DNA of 56,038 nt from CAYQSU01 sp964420325 (GTDB lineage Bacteria; Pseudomonadota; Alphaproteobacteria; Rhodospirillales; Defluviicoccaceae). The notes beneath the pieces were generated by a model. The model saw only the letters and a program-made list of their open reading frames with translations, did no database searches and was not told where the DNA came from. The stretch lies in assembly GCA_964420325.1 (NCBI GenBank), contig CAYQSU010000014.1, forward strand, positions 1-56,038, read 5' to 3'. Of this stretch, positions 1-7,852 are shown in pieces. Within the stretch, counting starts at the first letter, position 1, and each line of letters begins with the position of its first letter. The position numbers were made by a program, and so were the translations under genes.

Positions 1-673
1 CGCCGGTGGCCGCCTTGACCAGCGGCGGGCCGCCGAGAAAGATCGTCCCCTGGTTGCGGACGATGATGCTTTCGTCCGACATCGCCGGGACGTAGGCGCC
101 GCCGGCGGTGCAGGATCCGTGGACGACGGAGATCTGCGGCACGCCCGCCGCCGACAGGTTGGCCTGGTTGAAGAAGATGCGGCCGAAGTGGTCGCGGTCG
201 GGGAACACCTCGTCCTGCTGCGGCAGGTTGGCGCCGCCGGACTCCACAAGGTAGACGCAGGGAAGGTTGTTCTCGAGGGCGATGGCCTGGGCGCGGACAT
301 GCTTCTTGACGGTGATGCCGTAGTAGGTTCCGCCCTTCACCGTCGGGTCGTTGGCGACGACGATGCACTCGATGCCGGCGATGCGCCCGATGCCGGTGAT
401 GATGCCGCCGGCCGGCACCTCGCCGCCGTACATGCCGTAGGCGGCAAGCTGGGAGAGTTCGAGGAACGGCGAGCCCACGTCCAACAGCCGGCGGATGCGC
501 TCGCGCGGCAGAAGGCGGCCGCGCTCGAGGTGCTTCTGGCGCGCGCGCTCGCCGCCGCCCCGCTTGATCTCGCCGACCTTCGCCCTCAGGTCCCGGACCA
601 GGGCGCCCATCGCCTCGGCGTTGGCCCTGAACGCCTCGCCGCGAACGTCGATCGTGCTCCTGAACGCCGTCAC
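1..673 (-). CDS. mccB: Methylcrotonoyl-CoA carboxylase carboxyltransferase (beta) subunit, 3' end cut by window
   Basis: The beta subunit transfers the carboxyl group from carboxybiotin to 3-methylcrotonyl-CoA in leucine degradation. Only about the first 224 of roughly 535 residues lie in the window. Reading the minus strand from a GTG at 673 gives a typical N-terminus (STIDVRGEAFRANAEAM), followed by KLLPRERI-like, GMYGGEVPAGGIITGIG, VKGGTYYGITVKK, YLVESGGANLPQQDE and SCTAGGAYVPAMSDE blocks that characterise the acyl-CoA carboxylase N-terminal domain. No ATG upstream fits the conserved beginning, so GTG is chosen. It follows the SDR and ivd genes on the same strand, as expected of a liu-type operon whose mccA and hmgL would lie beyond the window edge. 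Confidence 0.93.
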   Translation of the reverse strand, partial: MTAFRSTIDVRGEAFRANAEAMGALVRDLRAKVGEIKRGGGERARQKHLERGRLLPRERIRRLLDVGSPFLELSQLAAYGMYGGEVPAGGIITGIGRIAGIECIVVANDPTVKGGTYYGITVKKHVRAQAIALENNLPCVYLVESGGANLPQQDEVFPDRDHFGRIFFNQANLSAAGVPQISVVHGSCTAGGAYVPAMSDESIIVRNQGTIFLGGPPLVKAATG

Positions 674-739
674 CGCCGGACCGTCCCTCCCCGCCCCCGC
701 CGGATGGCGGGCTTCGACCCCTCTCGCGCGCTCATCCGC

Positions 740-1423
740 CTACCACGGAACCTCGCTGCCATCGTAGTTGATGAAGCGGCCGCTGTCCTCCAGCCGCAGC
801 TTGGAGATGACGTCCCGCATGCCGGCCACGCTCTCGAACGCATCGATGAGCGCTCCGGCCCCGCCCATGTCGGTCCTGACCCAGCCCGGATGCACGACGA
901 CCACCGTGACGCCCCTGCCCTTGACGTCGAGCGCGAGGCTCCGCATGACGGCATTGAGCGCCGCCTTGGCGGACCGATAGATGTAGGAGCCGCCCGAGGT
1001 GTTGTCGGTCATGCTGCCCATCTTGCTGGTGACGGCGACGATCCGCTTGAGCTTGCTGCGGGCGACGCTGTCGAGGAACACGGCGCTCACCTTGAGGGGC
1101 GCCATGGTGTCGACCCTCAAGACCTCGCACCACGCGCCGTAGTCGACCGAGTCGTAGGTTACCGTGCGCGGCCCGTAGACGCCGGCATTGTTGATGAGGA
1201 GATCGATCGCCTCTCCCTTCAGGCTCTTCGCCAACGCCTCGACCCGGGCGAAATCGGTGACGTCGAGGGCGTGCACGTGGATGTCGCCTTCGACCTTCGC
1301 CAGCGCCGCCGCCTGATCCGGCCGCCGGCAGGCGGCGTGGACCTTCCAACCGTCGGCAGCGTACTGGCGAGCGAATTCAAGCCCCAACCCTCGGTTCGCC
1401 CCCGTGACAAGACACGTCGGCAT
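740..1423 (-). CDS. Short-chain dehydrogenase/reductase (classical SDR)
   Basis: NAD(P)-dependent oxidoreductase of the classical SDR superfamily, 227 residues, probably cytosolic. The cofactor-binding TGANRGLG motif is at residues 7-14, NNAG at 78-81, a catalytic serine near 133-137 and the catalytic pair Y149-x3-K153. PGWVRTDMGG matches the segment after the active site in this family. The ATG at 1423 has an AGGGGAAG ribosome site; a GTG one codon upstream is also possible. It lies between ivd and mccB with short gaps, so it is probably co-transcribed with leucine catabolism genes. The substrate cannot be read from sequence. Confidence 0.87.
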   Translation of the reverse strand: MPTCLVTGANRGLGLEFARQYAADGWKVHAACRRPDQAAALAKVEGDIHVHALDVTDFARVEALAKSLKGEAIDLLINNAGVYGPRTVTYDSVDYGAWCEVLRVDTMAPLKVSAVFLDSVARSKLKRIVAVTSKMGSMTDNTSGGSYIYRSAKAALNAVMRSLALDVKGRGVTVVVVHPGWVRTDMGGAGALIDAFESVAGMRDVISKLRLEDSGRFINYDGSEVPW

Positions 1424-1449
1424 CACTTCCCCTTTCTTCGCCTAAACCC

Positions 1450-2622
1450 CTACGCCGTCTCCTCGAACAGCTCGCGGCCGATCAGCCACCGCCGGATCTC
1501 GCTGGTGCCGGCGCCGATCTCGTAGAGCTTGGCGTCGCGCAGGAGCCGGCCCGTGGCATACTCGTTGATGTAGCCATTGCCACCGAGAACCTGGATCGCC
1601 TCGAGCGCCATCCGCGTCGCCCGCTCCGACGCATAGAGTATGGCGCCGGCCGCGTCCTTGCGCGTCGCCTCGTTCCGGTCGCAGGCGCGGGCCACAGCGT
1701 AGACGTAGGCCTTGCAGGCGTTCATCGTGGTGTACATGTCTGCGAGCTTGGCCTGCATCAGCTGGAACGCGCCGATCGGCTCGCCGAACTGGCGCCGGTC
1801 GTGAACGTAGGGCACGACGATGTCCATGCACGCCTGCATGATGCCGATCGGGCCGCCGGCCAGCACCAGGCGCTCGTAGTCGAGCCCGCTCATCAGCACC
1901 CGGACCCCCTTGCCGACCTCGCCGAGCACGCTCTCGGCCGGCACCTCGCAGTCCTCGAACACCAGCTCGCAGGTGTTGGATCCGCGCATTCCCAGTTTGT
2001 CCAGCTTCTGAGCCGTGCGGAACCCCGGGAAGCCGCGCTCGACGATGAACGCCGTGATGCCGCGCGACCCGGCATTCGGGTCGGTCTTGGCGTAGACGAC
2101 GACGACATCGGCGTCGGGGCCGTTGGTGATCCACATCTTGGTGCCGTTGAGGATGTAGCGATCGCCGGTGCGCACCGCCCGGAGCTGCATGCCGACCACG
2201 TCCGAACCGGCGCCGGCCTCGCTCATGGCGAGTGCGCCGACGTGCTCGCCGCTGATCAGCCGCGGCAGATGGCGCCGACGCTGTGCCTCGGTGCCGTTGC
2301 GGCGGATCTGGTTGACGCACAGGTTCGAGTGCGCCCCGTAGCTGAGGCCGACCGACGCCGAGGCGCGGCTGATCTCCTCCATCGCCACGACGTGCTCGAG
2401 GTAGCCCATGCCAGCGCCGCCGTACTCCTCCTCGACGGTGATGCCGAGCACGCCAAGAGCGCCCATCTTCGGCCAGAGGTCCGAGGGAAACTCGTTCGCC
2501 CGGTCGATGTCGGCGGCCCGGGGCTCGATCTCGTCGGCGGCGAAGCTGCGAATCGAATCGCGCAGCATGTCCGCGGTCTCGCCCAGATCGAAGTTGAGCG
2601 AAGGAAGCTGGTTCAGCGGCAT
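1450..2622 (-). CDS. ivd: Isovaleryl-CoA dehydrogenase
   Basis: FAD-dependent acyl-CoA dehydrogenase that oxidises isovaleryl-CoA to 3-methylcrotonyl-CoA, passing electrons to ETF. At 390 residues it has the family length. Family blocks include EEYGGAGMGYLEHVVAMEEI, the flavin-binding MSEAGAGSDV and KMWITNGPDADV, and a C-terminal QVLGGNGYINEYATGRLLRD. The catalytic glutamate of the IVD subgroup is in the LDYERLVLAGGPIG segment (about residue 250) rather than in the GTSEI region used by other acyl-CoA dehydrogenases, which supports the isovaleryl assignment. The ATG at 2622 is preceded by GGAGGAGAG. The product is the substrate of the MCC encoded downstream. Confidence 0.94.
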   Translation of the reverse strand: MPLNQLPSLNFDLGETADMLRDSIRSFAADEIEPRAADIDRANEFPSDLWPKMGALGVLGITVEEEYGGAGMGYLEHVVAMEEISRASASVGLSYGAHSNLCVNQIRRNGTEAQRRRHLPRLISGEHVGALAMSEAGAGSDVVGMQLRAVRTGDRYILNGTKMWITNGPDADVVVVYAKTDPNAGSRGITAFIVERGFPGFRTAQKLDKLGMRGSNTCELVFEDCEVPAESVLGEVGKGVRVLMSGLDYERLVLAGGPIGIMQACMDIVVPYVHDRRQFGEPIGAFQLMQAKLADMYTTMNACKAYVYAVARACDRNEATRKDAAGAILYASERATRMALEAIQVLGGNGYINEYATGRLLRDAKLYEIGAGTSEIRRWLIGRELFEETA

Positions 2623-2709
2623 CTCTCCTCCCCGCCGTCTTGCCGGGAACTATAGGACGCCCGTCGACGTCCTGAAAGGGCGACGATCCGGACTCCCGGC
2701 GGCCTGCCT

Positions 2710-3165
2710 TCAGCCGACGACGTCGGGCCGCCCGGTGATCGTAATCAGCGTCTGCTGCAGGATCGCGCAGACGCGCTCGGTGCCGCCCTTCACCACCGAC
2801 ACCTCGGCGTGGCTCACGGTCAGCGTGCGGCCGGGCCGGACCACGCGTCCGCGCGCGATCAGCGCCTCGCCGTCGGCGGGTGCGACCAGATTGATCTTGA
2901 ACTCGACGGTGAGCACCCCGGCGTCCATCGGCATCAGCGAGAAGCCGGCATAGCCGGCCGCGGAGTCGGCGATCGTCGCCACGACGCCGCCGTGAAAGAA
3001 GCCGTGCTGCTGCGAGAGATTCTCGGCGTAGGGGAGCCGGATCTCGCAACACCCCGGTCCGACCGCGGCCATCGTCGCGCCGATGTGGCTCATGATGCCC
3101 TGGCGCGCGAAGCTGGCGCGTACCCTCCGCTCGAAGTCCGGATCGGCGGGCGTGAACGCGCTCAT
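2710..3165 (-). CDS. PaaI-type hotdog-fold acyl-CoA thioesterase
   Basis: Small (151-residue) single hotdog-domain thioesterase of the PaaI/YdiI type, expected to hydrolyse acyl- or aryl-CoA esters. The signature QHGFFHGGVVATIADSAAGY contains the HGG loop and the acidic residue of the active site. The ATG at 3165 has GGAGG five bases upstream; an in-frame GTG two codons earlier would sit inside that ribosome site and is rejected. It is the promoter-proximal gene of the thioesterase-ivd-SDR-mccB group, directly behind the palindrome at 3220-3241. It may relieve CoA trapping during branched-chain acid catabolism, which is an inference from context. Confidence 0.85.
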   Translation of the reverse strand: MSAFTPADPDFERRVRASFARQGIMSHIGATMAAVGPGCCEIRLPYAENLSQQHGFFHGGVVATIADSAAGYAGFSLMPMDAGVLTVEFKINLVAPADGEALIARGRVVRPGRTLTVSHAEVSVVKGGTERVCAILQQTLITITGRPDVVG

Positions 3166-3219
3166 CGGCACCTCCGGGTCGGCGACCGTCGTCGACGGCC
3201 TTCACCGCGCCGACGGTAG

Positions 3220-3241
3220 TTTACGTTTACGTAAACGTCAA
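3220..3241. promoter_or_regulatory. LiuR-like (MerR family) palindromic operator
   Basis: A perfect 16-base palindrome ACGTTTACGTAAACGT (3223-3238) extends to 22 bases with one mismatched pair. It lies about 55 bases upstream of the thioesterase-ivd-SDR-mccB group. On the minus strand a TTGACG precedes it, so it would sit in a -35/-10 spacer, the usual position for MerR-family sites. The half-site resembles the TTTACGT motif known for LiuR, the regulator of leucine catabolism in proteobacteria. The regulator gene is not in the window. Confidence 0.62.
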
Positions 3242-3277
3242 GCCGGATCGCCGCCGCGGCACCTGGAGAGGCCGGGC

Positions 3278-3997
3278 CTAATGCTCCTCGTCGACCGTCC
3301 CGCCGGTTTCCGCGCCCTGCCGCTTGCGGTTCTCGCCGTAGGACGCGGCCGAGGCGTTCTGGGGCTCGACGCCGGCGCCCTCCGCCGCCTCCGGCTTCGC
3401 GTCCGCGGCCGCAGGCCTGGGACCGCCCCTGGAGACCGCAACCCGTGCCGGCCTCAGCGGGCGCTCGTGGATCATGAAGCCCCGCTCGAGGACCTGGACG
3501 ACGGTGCCGTTGGCGACGCTCTCGTCGGGGATCTCGAACATCGCCTCATGGACATGGGGATCGAACGGCCTGCCCTCGGCGTCGATCGGCGTGATGCCCC
3601 GGCGCGCGAGCGCATCCAGCAAGGTCTTTTCCGTCAGCTCGACGCCGGCGACGAGGCGGTCGAGGGCCTCGTCGGTCCGCCGCGCCTCGGGATCGACGGC
3701 GTCGAGCGCGCGGCGCAGGTTGTCGGCGACCGACAGCAGATCGCGCGCGAACTCGGAGACCGCATACTTGCCGGCATCCTCGCGGTCGCGGGCGGCACGG
3801 CGCCGGGTGTTCTCGACCTCGGCGAGTGAGCGCAGGTAGGCGTCCTTGAGCCGGGATATCTCCGCCTCCGCCTCGGCCAGACGCTCGGCGTCCGACTTCC
3901 CGGCGCGGGTCTCCGGCGCCTCTTCGCGCGGCGTTTCGGCCTTGCTCGTTTCCGTCGCCGCCTCCTTGGGCTCGGGCGTCTCTCTCGGCTCGTCCAT
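3278..3997 (-). CDS. grpE: Nucleotide exchange factor GrpE
   Basis: Co-chaperone that releases ADP from DnaK. 239 residues: an acidic low-complexity N-terminus (about 1-35), a long coiled coil (SDAERLAEAEAEISRLKDAYLRSLAE), the VENTRRRAARDREDAGKYA stretch, then the beta domain with PFDPHVHEAMFEIPDESV and GTVVQVLERGFMIHERPLRPARV, the GrpE signature. The tail after the signature is longer than usual and rich in Ala/Glu. The ATG at 3997 has GGAG six bases upstream. It lies 65 bases downstream of hrcA, the usual alphaproteobacterial hrcA-grpE pair. Confidence 0.95.
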   Translation of the reverse strand: MDEPRETPEPKEAATETSKAETPREEAPETRAGKSDAERLAEAEAEISRLKDAYLRSLAEVENTRRRAARDREDAGKYAVSEFARDLLSVADNLRRALDAVDPEARRTDEALDRLVAGVELTEKTLLDALARRGITPIDAEGRPFDPHVHEAMFEIPDESVANGTVVQVLERGFMIHERPLRPARVAVSRGGPRPAAADAKPEAAEGAGVEPQNASAASYGENRKRQGAETGGTVDEEH

Positions 3998-4062
3998 CAC
4001 TGCTCCTTCGCCTTGGTCCAGACCGACCTTGCTCTCTCCCTCCGGCATGCGATCCCTCTTCC

Positions 4063-5100
4063 CTATCCGATCATCTGGCCAACCAGCTTGGCGGTGTAGT
4101 CCACCATGGGGATGATGCGGGCGTAGTTCATCCGGGTCGGGCCGATCACGCCGATGGCGCCGATGATGCGCCGCGGACCGTCCCGGTACGGACTGACGAT
4201 CAACGAGCATCCGGTGACGTTGAACAGCTCGCTGCCGGCGCCGATGAAGATCTGCACCCCTTCCGCGCCGTCGACCAGCGACAGCACCTTGAGCATGGTC
4301 TCCTTGGTCTCGAGCACCGAGAACAGGGAGCGGATGTGCTCCAGATGCCCGGCCCCCTGCACGTCTTCGAGCAGATGAGCCTGACCGCGGACGATCAGCG
4401 AGCCGTGCTCCTCGCCGCCGGCCCAGATCGCCAGGCCCGAGGCGACCACCTTGCTGCTGAGCTCGTCCAGCGCGGCCTCGTGGGCGGCGAGCTCCGCCAT
4501 GATCTCGGCCCGGGCCTCGGCCAGGCTGCGACCGACCACCCGCGCGCTCAAGAAGTTCGACGCCTCGACGAGCGCCGACGGCCGGAGTTCGGCCGGCACC
4601 TCGATGATGCGGTTCTCGACCACCCCGGTTTCGCGGACCAGAACGACCAGCGCCCGTCCCGGGCTCAGGTTGAGGATCTCGACGTGCTTGAGCGGCCCGT
4701 CCGTCTTCGGTGCCATGACCAGGCCGGCGCAGTGCGAAAGCCCGGAGAGCGCGGTCGTCGCCTTCTCGAGCAGCATCTCGATGCTGGCTCCCGAGCCGGC
4801 GCACTGCTCCGAGAGCTTGCGGCGCTCTTCCTCGGTCAGGTCGCCGACCTCGAGCAAGCCGTCGACGAACAGCCGCAGCCCGGCCTCGGTCGGCAGCCGC
4901 CCGGCCGAGGTGTGGGGCGCATAGAGCAGCCCCTGGTCCTCGAGGTCGGCCATGACGTTGCGGATCGTCGCCGGCGAGAGGTTGAGATTCAGCCGCTTGG
5001 CGATGGTCCGCGAACCCACCGGCTCCCCGGTCTCGAGATAGGCGTCGACGATCTGGCGGAAGATCGTCCGTGATCGTTGGTTGAGCTCCGAAACCAGCAT
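4063..5100 (-). CDS. hrcA: Heat-inducible transcription repressor HrcA
   Basis: Repressor that binds CIRCE elements upstream of groESL and other heat-shock genes and is kept active by GroEL. 345 residues: an N-terminal winged helix (SRTIFRQIVDAYLETGEPVGSRTIAKRL and LSPATIRNVMADLEDQGLLY), a SAGRLPTEAGLRLFVD linker, then the GAF-like dimerisation domain ending GVIGPTRMNYARIIPMVDYTAKLV, all classic HrcA. It is transcribed divergently from rph and upstream of grpE. I found no CIRCE repeat (TTAGCACTC-N9-GAGTGCTAA) in its upstream region, so autoregulation is not supported by what I see. Confidence 0.96.
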   Translation of the reverse strand: MLVSELNQRSRTIFRQIVDAYLETGEPVGSRTIAKRLNLNLSPATIRNVMADLEDQGLLYAPHTSAGRLPTEAGLRLFVDGLLEVGDLTEEERRKLSEQCAGSGASIEMLLEKATTALSGLSHCAGLVMAPKTDGPLKHVEILNLSPGRALVVLVRETGVVENRIIEVPAELRPSALVEASNFLSARVVGRSLAEARAEIMAELAAHEAALDELSSKVVASGLAIWAGGEEHGSLIVRGQAHLLEDVQGAGHLEHIRSLFSVLETKETMLKVLSLVDGAEGVQIFIGAGSELFNVTGCSLIVSPYRDGPRRIIGAIGVIGPTRMNYARIIPMVDYTAKLVGQMIG

Positions 5101-5322
5101 CGACCTCTTGCTCTGATCGGCGAGCCACAGAGAAGGAGAGAGAGTCTCTCCGGCCGCCCCGTCTTCAGCGCACGAGCGGCGAGCGAGAAGGAGACCATCG
5201 TCCCTCGCAGCTCAGGGCAGCCAGAATCTAGTCTTGACACCGGCCAGCGTCAACGCGAGCGCGGTTTACCTCTGGCCGCGGGCGCGCTAGGGTGCCGCCG
5301 ACCCACCGATCCAGGATCCCCC

Positions 5323-6042
5323 ATGAGACCGTCCGGCCGCGCCCCCGACAGGCTTCGCACGATCATCCTCGAACCCGGTGTCAGCAAGCACGCCGAGGGC
5401 TCCTGCCTGGCCCGCTTCGGCGACACCCACGTGCTGTGCGCGGCGACGGTGGAGGACCGCGTGCCGATGTGGATGCGGAACTCCGGCCGGGGCTGGATCA
5501 CGGCGGAGTACGGGATGCTGCCGCGGTCGACGCACGAGCGGACCGATCGCGAAGCGGCGCGCGGGCGGCAGACCGGGCGGACCCAGGAGATCCAGCGTCT
5601 CATCGGCCGCAGCCTGAGAGCGGTCACCGACCTGAAGGCTCTGGGCGAGCTGCAGGTCCGCGTCGACTGCGACGTCATCCAGGCCGACGGCAGCACGCGA
5701 ACGGCCGCCGTCACCGGTGCCTACGTGGCCCTGCACCTGGCGCTCCGCCGGCTGGTCGACCTCGGGCTCCTGCAGGCGATTCCGCTGACCGATCAGGTGG
5801 CGGCGGTGTCCTGCGGGCTCTACAATGGCTCGGCCGTCCTCGATCTCGACTACGAGGAGGACAAGGCCGCCGCGGCCGACGCCAATTTCGTGCTCACCGG
5901 CCGCGGCGGCATCGTCGAGATCCAGGGCACCGCAGAGGACGCGCCGTTCACCGAGGAGCAGTTCCATCAGCTTCTGGCTCTTGCCCGCAAGGGCATCGCC
6001 GAGCTGATCTCCATGCAGCGGAAGGCCCTGGTCGGCGGCTAG
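5323..6042 (+). CDS. rph: Ribonuclease PH
   Basis: Phosphorolytic 3'-5' exoribonuclease that trims tRNA 3' ends. 239 residues, the usual length. N-terminal RPSGRAPDRLRTIILEPGVS, GDTHVLCAATVEDRVP, the GRGWITAEYGMLPRSTHERT block that binds phosphate and RNA, RTQEIQRLIGRSLRAV, DCDVIQADGSTRTAAVTGAY and the C-terminal GTAEDAPFTEEQF all match the RNase PH family. The ATG at 5323 is chosen because translation from it begins at the conserved N-terminus. A TTGACA at 5234-5239 in the 222-base gap to hrcA may be a -35 element, but I see no convincing -10. rdgB follows 22 bases downstream. Confidence 0.96.
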   Translation: MRPSGRAPDRLRTIILEPGVSKHAEGSCLARFGDTHVLCAATVEDRVPMWMRNSGRGWITAEYGMLPRSTHERTDREAARGRQTGRTQEIQRLIGRSLRAVTDLKALGELQVRVDCDVIQADGSTRTAAVTGAYVALHLALRRLVDLGLLQAIPLTDQVAAVSCGLYNGSAVLDLDYEEDKAAAADANFVLTGRGGIVEIQGTAEDAPFTEEQFHQLLALARKGIAELISMQRKALVGG

Positions 6043-6064
6043 GCCCGATAGGGACATCATCGAC

Positions 6065-6670
6065 GTGGCGAGACGGTTCACGGGCGGGAAGCTGGTCATC
6101 GCCAGCCACAACCTGGGCAAGGTGCGAGAGATCCGCGAGTTGCTGTCCCCCTTCGGCGCCGACGCGGTGTCGGGGCGCGACCTCGGCCTGGACGAGCCGG
6201 AGGAGACCGGCGCGACGTTCCGGGAGAACGCCGAGATCAAGGCGCGGGCGGCGGCGAGCGCCTCCGGACTGCCGGCCGTCGCCGACGATTCCGGGCTGGT
6301 GGTGCCGGCCCTCGGCGGCGAACCGGGGATCCACTCGGCGCGCTGGGGTGGCAGCGACAAGGACTTCGCGCTGGCGATGGCGAAGGTTGAGGGAGCGCTC
6401 GCCGGCAAGAGCGACCGAAGAGCGCACTTCGTCTGCGCCCTGGCGCTGTGCTGGCCGGACGGCCACTGCGAAACCTTCGAGGGCACCGTCCACGGGCATC
6501 TCGTCTGGCCGCCCCGCGGCGACCGCGGCTTCGGCTACGATCCGATGTTCGTCGCGGACGGCTACGACCGGACCTTCGGCGAGATCGATCCCCGGGAGAA
6601 GGACCGCATCAGCCACCGCGCCGCCGCCTTCCGGAAGCTCGTCGCCGGCTGTCTCCAGCCGGAGTCCTGA
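6065..6670 (+). CDS. rdgB: RdgB/HAM1 non-canonical purine NTP pyrophosphatase
   Basis: Hydrolyses dITP/ITP and XTP to monophosphates, keeping deaminated purines out of nucleic acids. 201 residues beginning with GTG at 6065. Seen: LVIASHNLGKVREIRELL (substrate-binding SHNxGK), ETGATFRENAEIKARAAA, ADDSGLVVPALGGEPGIHSARWGG (catalytic acidic residue), then GDRGFGYDPMFV and SHRAAAFRKL near the C-terminus, the full RdgB pattern. It is placed between rph and hemW with gaps of about 20 bases, so these three genes look like one transcription unit, an order common in alphaproteobacteria. Confidence 0.96.
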   Translation: MARRFTGGKLVIASHNLGKVREIRELLSPFGADAVSGRDLGLDEPEETGATFRENAEIKARAAASASGLPAVADDSGLVVPALGGEPGIHSARWGGSDKDFALAMAKVEGALAGKSDRRAHFVCALALCWPDGHCETFEGTVHGHLVWPPRGDRGFGYDPMFVADGYDRTFGEIDPREKDRISHRAAAFRKLVAGCLQPES

Positions 6671-6688
6671 AGCGCCGCCGCCCGGCCG

Positions 6689-7846
6689 ATGTCGTCCCCC
6701 GAACCCCCTCGCCGCCCCCTCGCCGTCTACGTCCACTGGCCGTTCTGCCGGTCGAAATGCCCCTACTGCGACTTCAACAGCCAGGCGGCCGGCGGCGTCG
6801 ACGAAGGGCGATGGCGGCGGGCGCTGCTCGCCGAGCTGGCATCGGAGGCGGAGCGGACGAACGGGCGGCAGATCGCGAGCGTGTTCTTCGGCGGCGGCAC
6901 GCCGTCGCTGATGGCGCCCGACACGGTGGCGGCGATCCTGGACGGCGTCCGCGCCCGCTGGCCCACCGACGAGGCCATGGAGGTCACCCTCGAGGCCAAC
7001 CCGACGACCGCCGAGGCCGGCCGCTTCAGGGCCTTCCGCGAGGCCGGCGTCAACCGCATCTCGATCGGCGTCCAGTCCTTCGACGACGCGGTCCTCGCCT
7101 TCCTCGGGAGGACGCACGGCGCCCGCGAGGCCTGCGCCGCCATCGCCCTCGCGGCGGAGCGGTTCTCGCGATGGTCGTTCGACCTGATCTACGCCTGGCC
7201 CGGACAGGAGCTCGATCACTGGCGGCGGGAGCTCGAAGCGGCGGCGGTGCTGGCCGGGGAGCACGTGTCCCTGTACCAGCTGACGATCGAGCCCGGCACG
7301 CCGTTCCACAGGCGCTCGGTCCGCGCTGCCGGGGAGGACCTCGCCGCCGCTCTCTACGATCTCGCCCAGGAAACCCTCGCCAACGCCGGATTGCCGGCCT
7401 ACGAGATCGCCAACCACTGCCGTCCGGGCGGCGAATGCCGGCACAATCTCGCGATCTGGCAGGGCGGCGACTACATCGGCATCGGTCCGGGAGCCCACGG
7501 ACGGGCCACCGTCGGCGGCCGCACCGTCGCCACGCGGCGGATCGCCCCGCCCGAGCCGTGGCTCGCCCGCGTCGAGGCGGCCGGCCACGGCACGCAGGCC
7601 TGCACCATCCTAAGCGAGGGCCAGCGGCGGCAAGAGCTCGTGCTGATGGGCCTCCGGCTCACGAAGGGGCTGGAGCGGCGGCACTTCGAGGCCTTGACCG
7701 GTCTCGAGCTGGAGGACGCGATGAACCGCGACGGCCTCGCCGAGCTGGTCGCGGCCGGTCTGGTCACCGTCGACACGGACGGCCTTCGCGCGACGCCGGC
7801 CGGCCGCCCCGTGCTCGACGCCCTGATCCGGACGCTCCTGGCGTGA
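6689..7846 (+). CDS. hemW: Radical SAM heme chaperone HemW
   Basis: Radical SAM protein related to coproporphyrinogen III dehydrogenase HemN; the family is now thought to insert heme into target proteins. 385 residues. The cluster motif CRSKCPYCDFNS (Cx3Cx2C) follows YVHWPF. GGGTPSLM, the EANPTTAE strand, NRISIGVQSFDD and the SLYQLTIEPGTPF block follow, with a C-terminal HemN domain (HNLAIWQGGDYIGIGPGAHG). The HemN-specific extra N-terminal segment is missing, which favours HemW over HemN. Its stop lies seven bases from the stop of the convergent lipoprotein gene. Confidence 0.94.
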   Translation: MSSPEPPRRPLAVYVHWPFCRSKCPYCDFNSQAAGGVDEGRWRRALLAELASEAERTNGRQIASVFFGGGTPSLMAPDTVAAILDGVRARWPTDEAMEVTLEANPTTAEAGRFRAFREAGVNRISIGVQSFDDAVLAFLGRTHGAREACAAIALAAERFSRWSFDLIYAWPGQELDHWRRELEAAAVLAGEHVSLYQLTIEPGTPFHRRSVRAAGEDLAAALYDLAQETLANAGLPAYEIANHCRPGGECRHNLAIWQGGDYIGIGPGAHGRATVGGRTVATRRIAPPEPWLARVEAAGHGTQACTILSEGQRRQELVLMGLRLTKGLERRHFEALTGLELEDAMNRDGLAELVAAGLVTVDTDGLRATPAGRPVLDALIRTLLA

Positions 7847-7852
7847 CGCGGT

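Noticed and set aside
5101..5322. CIRCE element controlling hrcA-grpE
   Set aside because: No TTAGCACTC/GAGTGCTAA repeat was found in the hrcA-rph gap.
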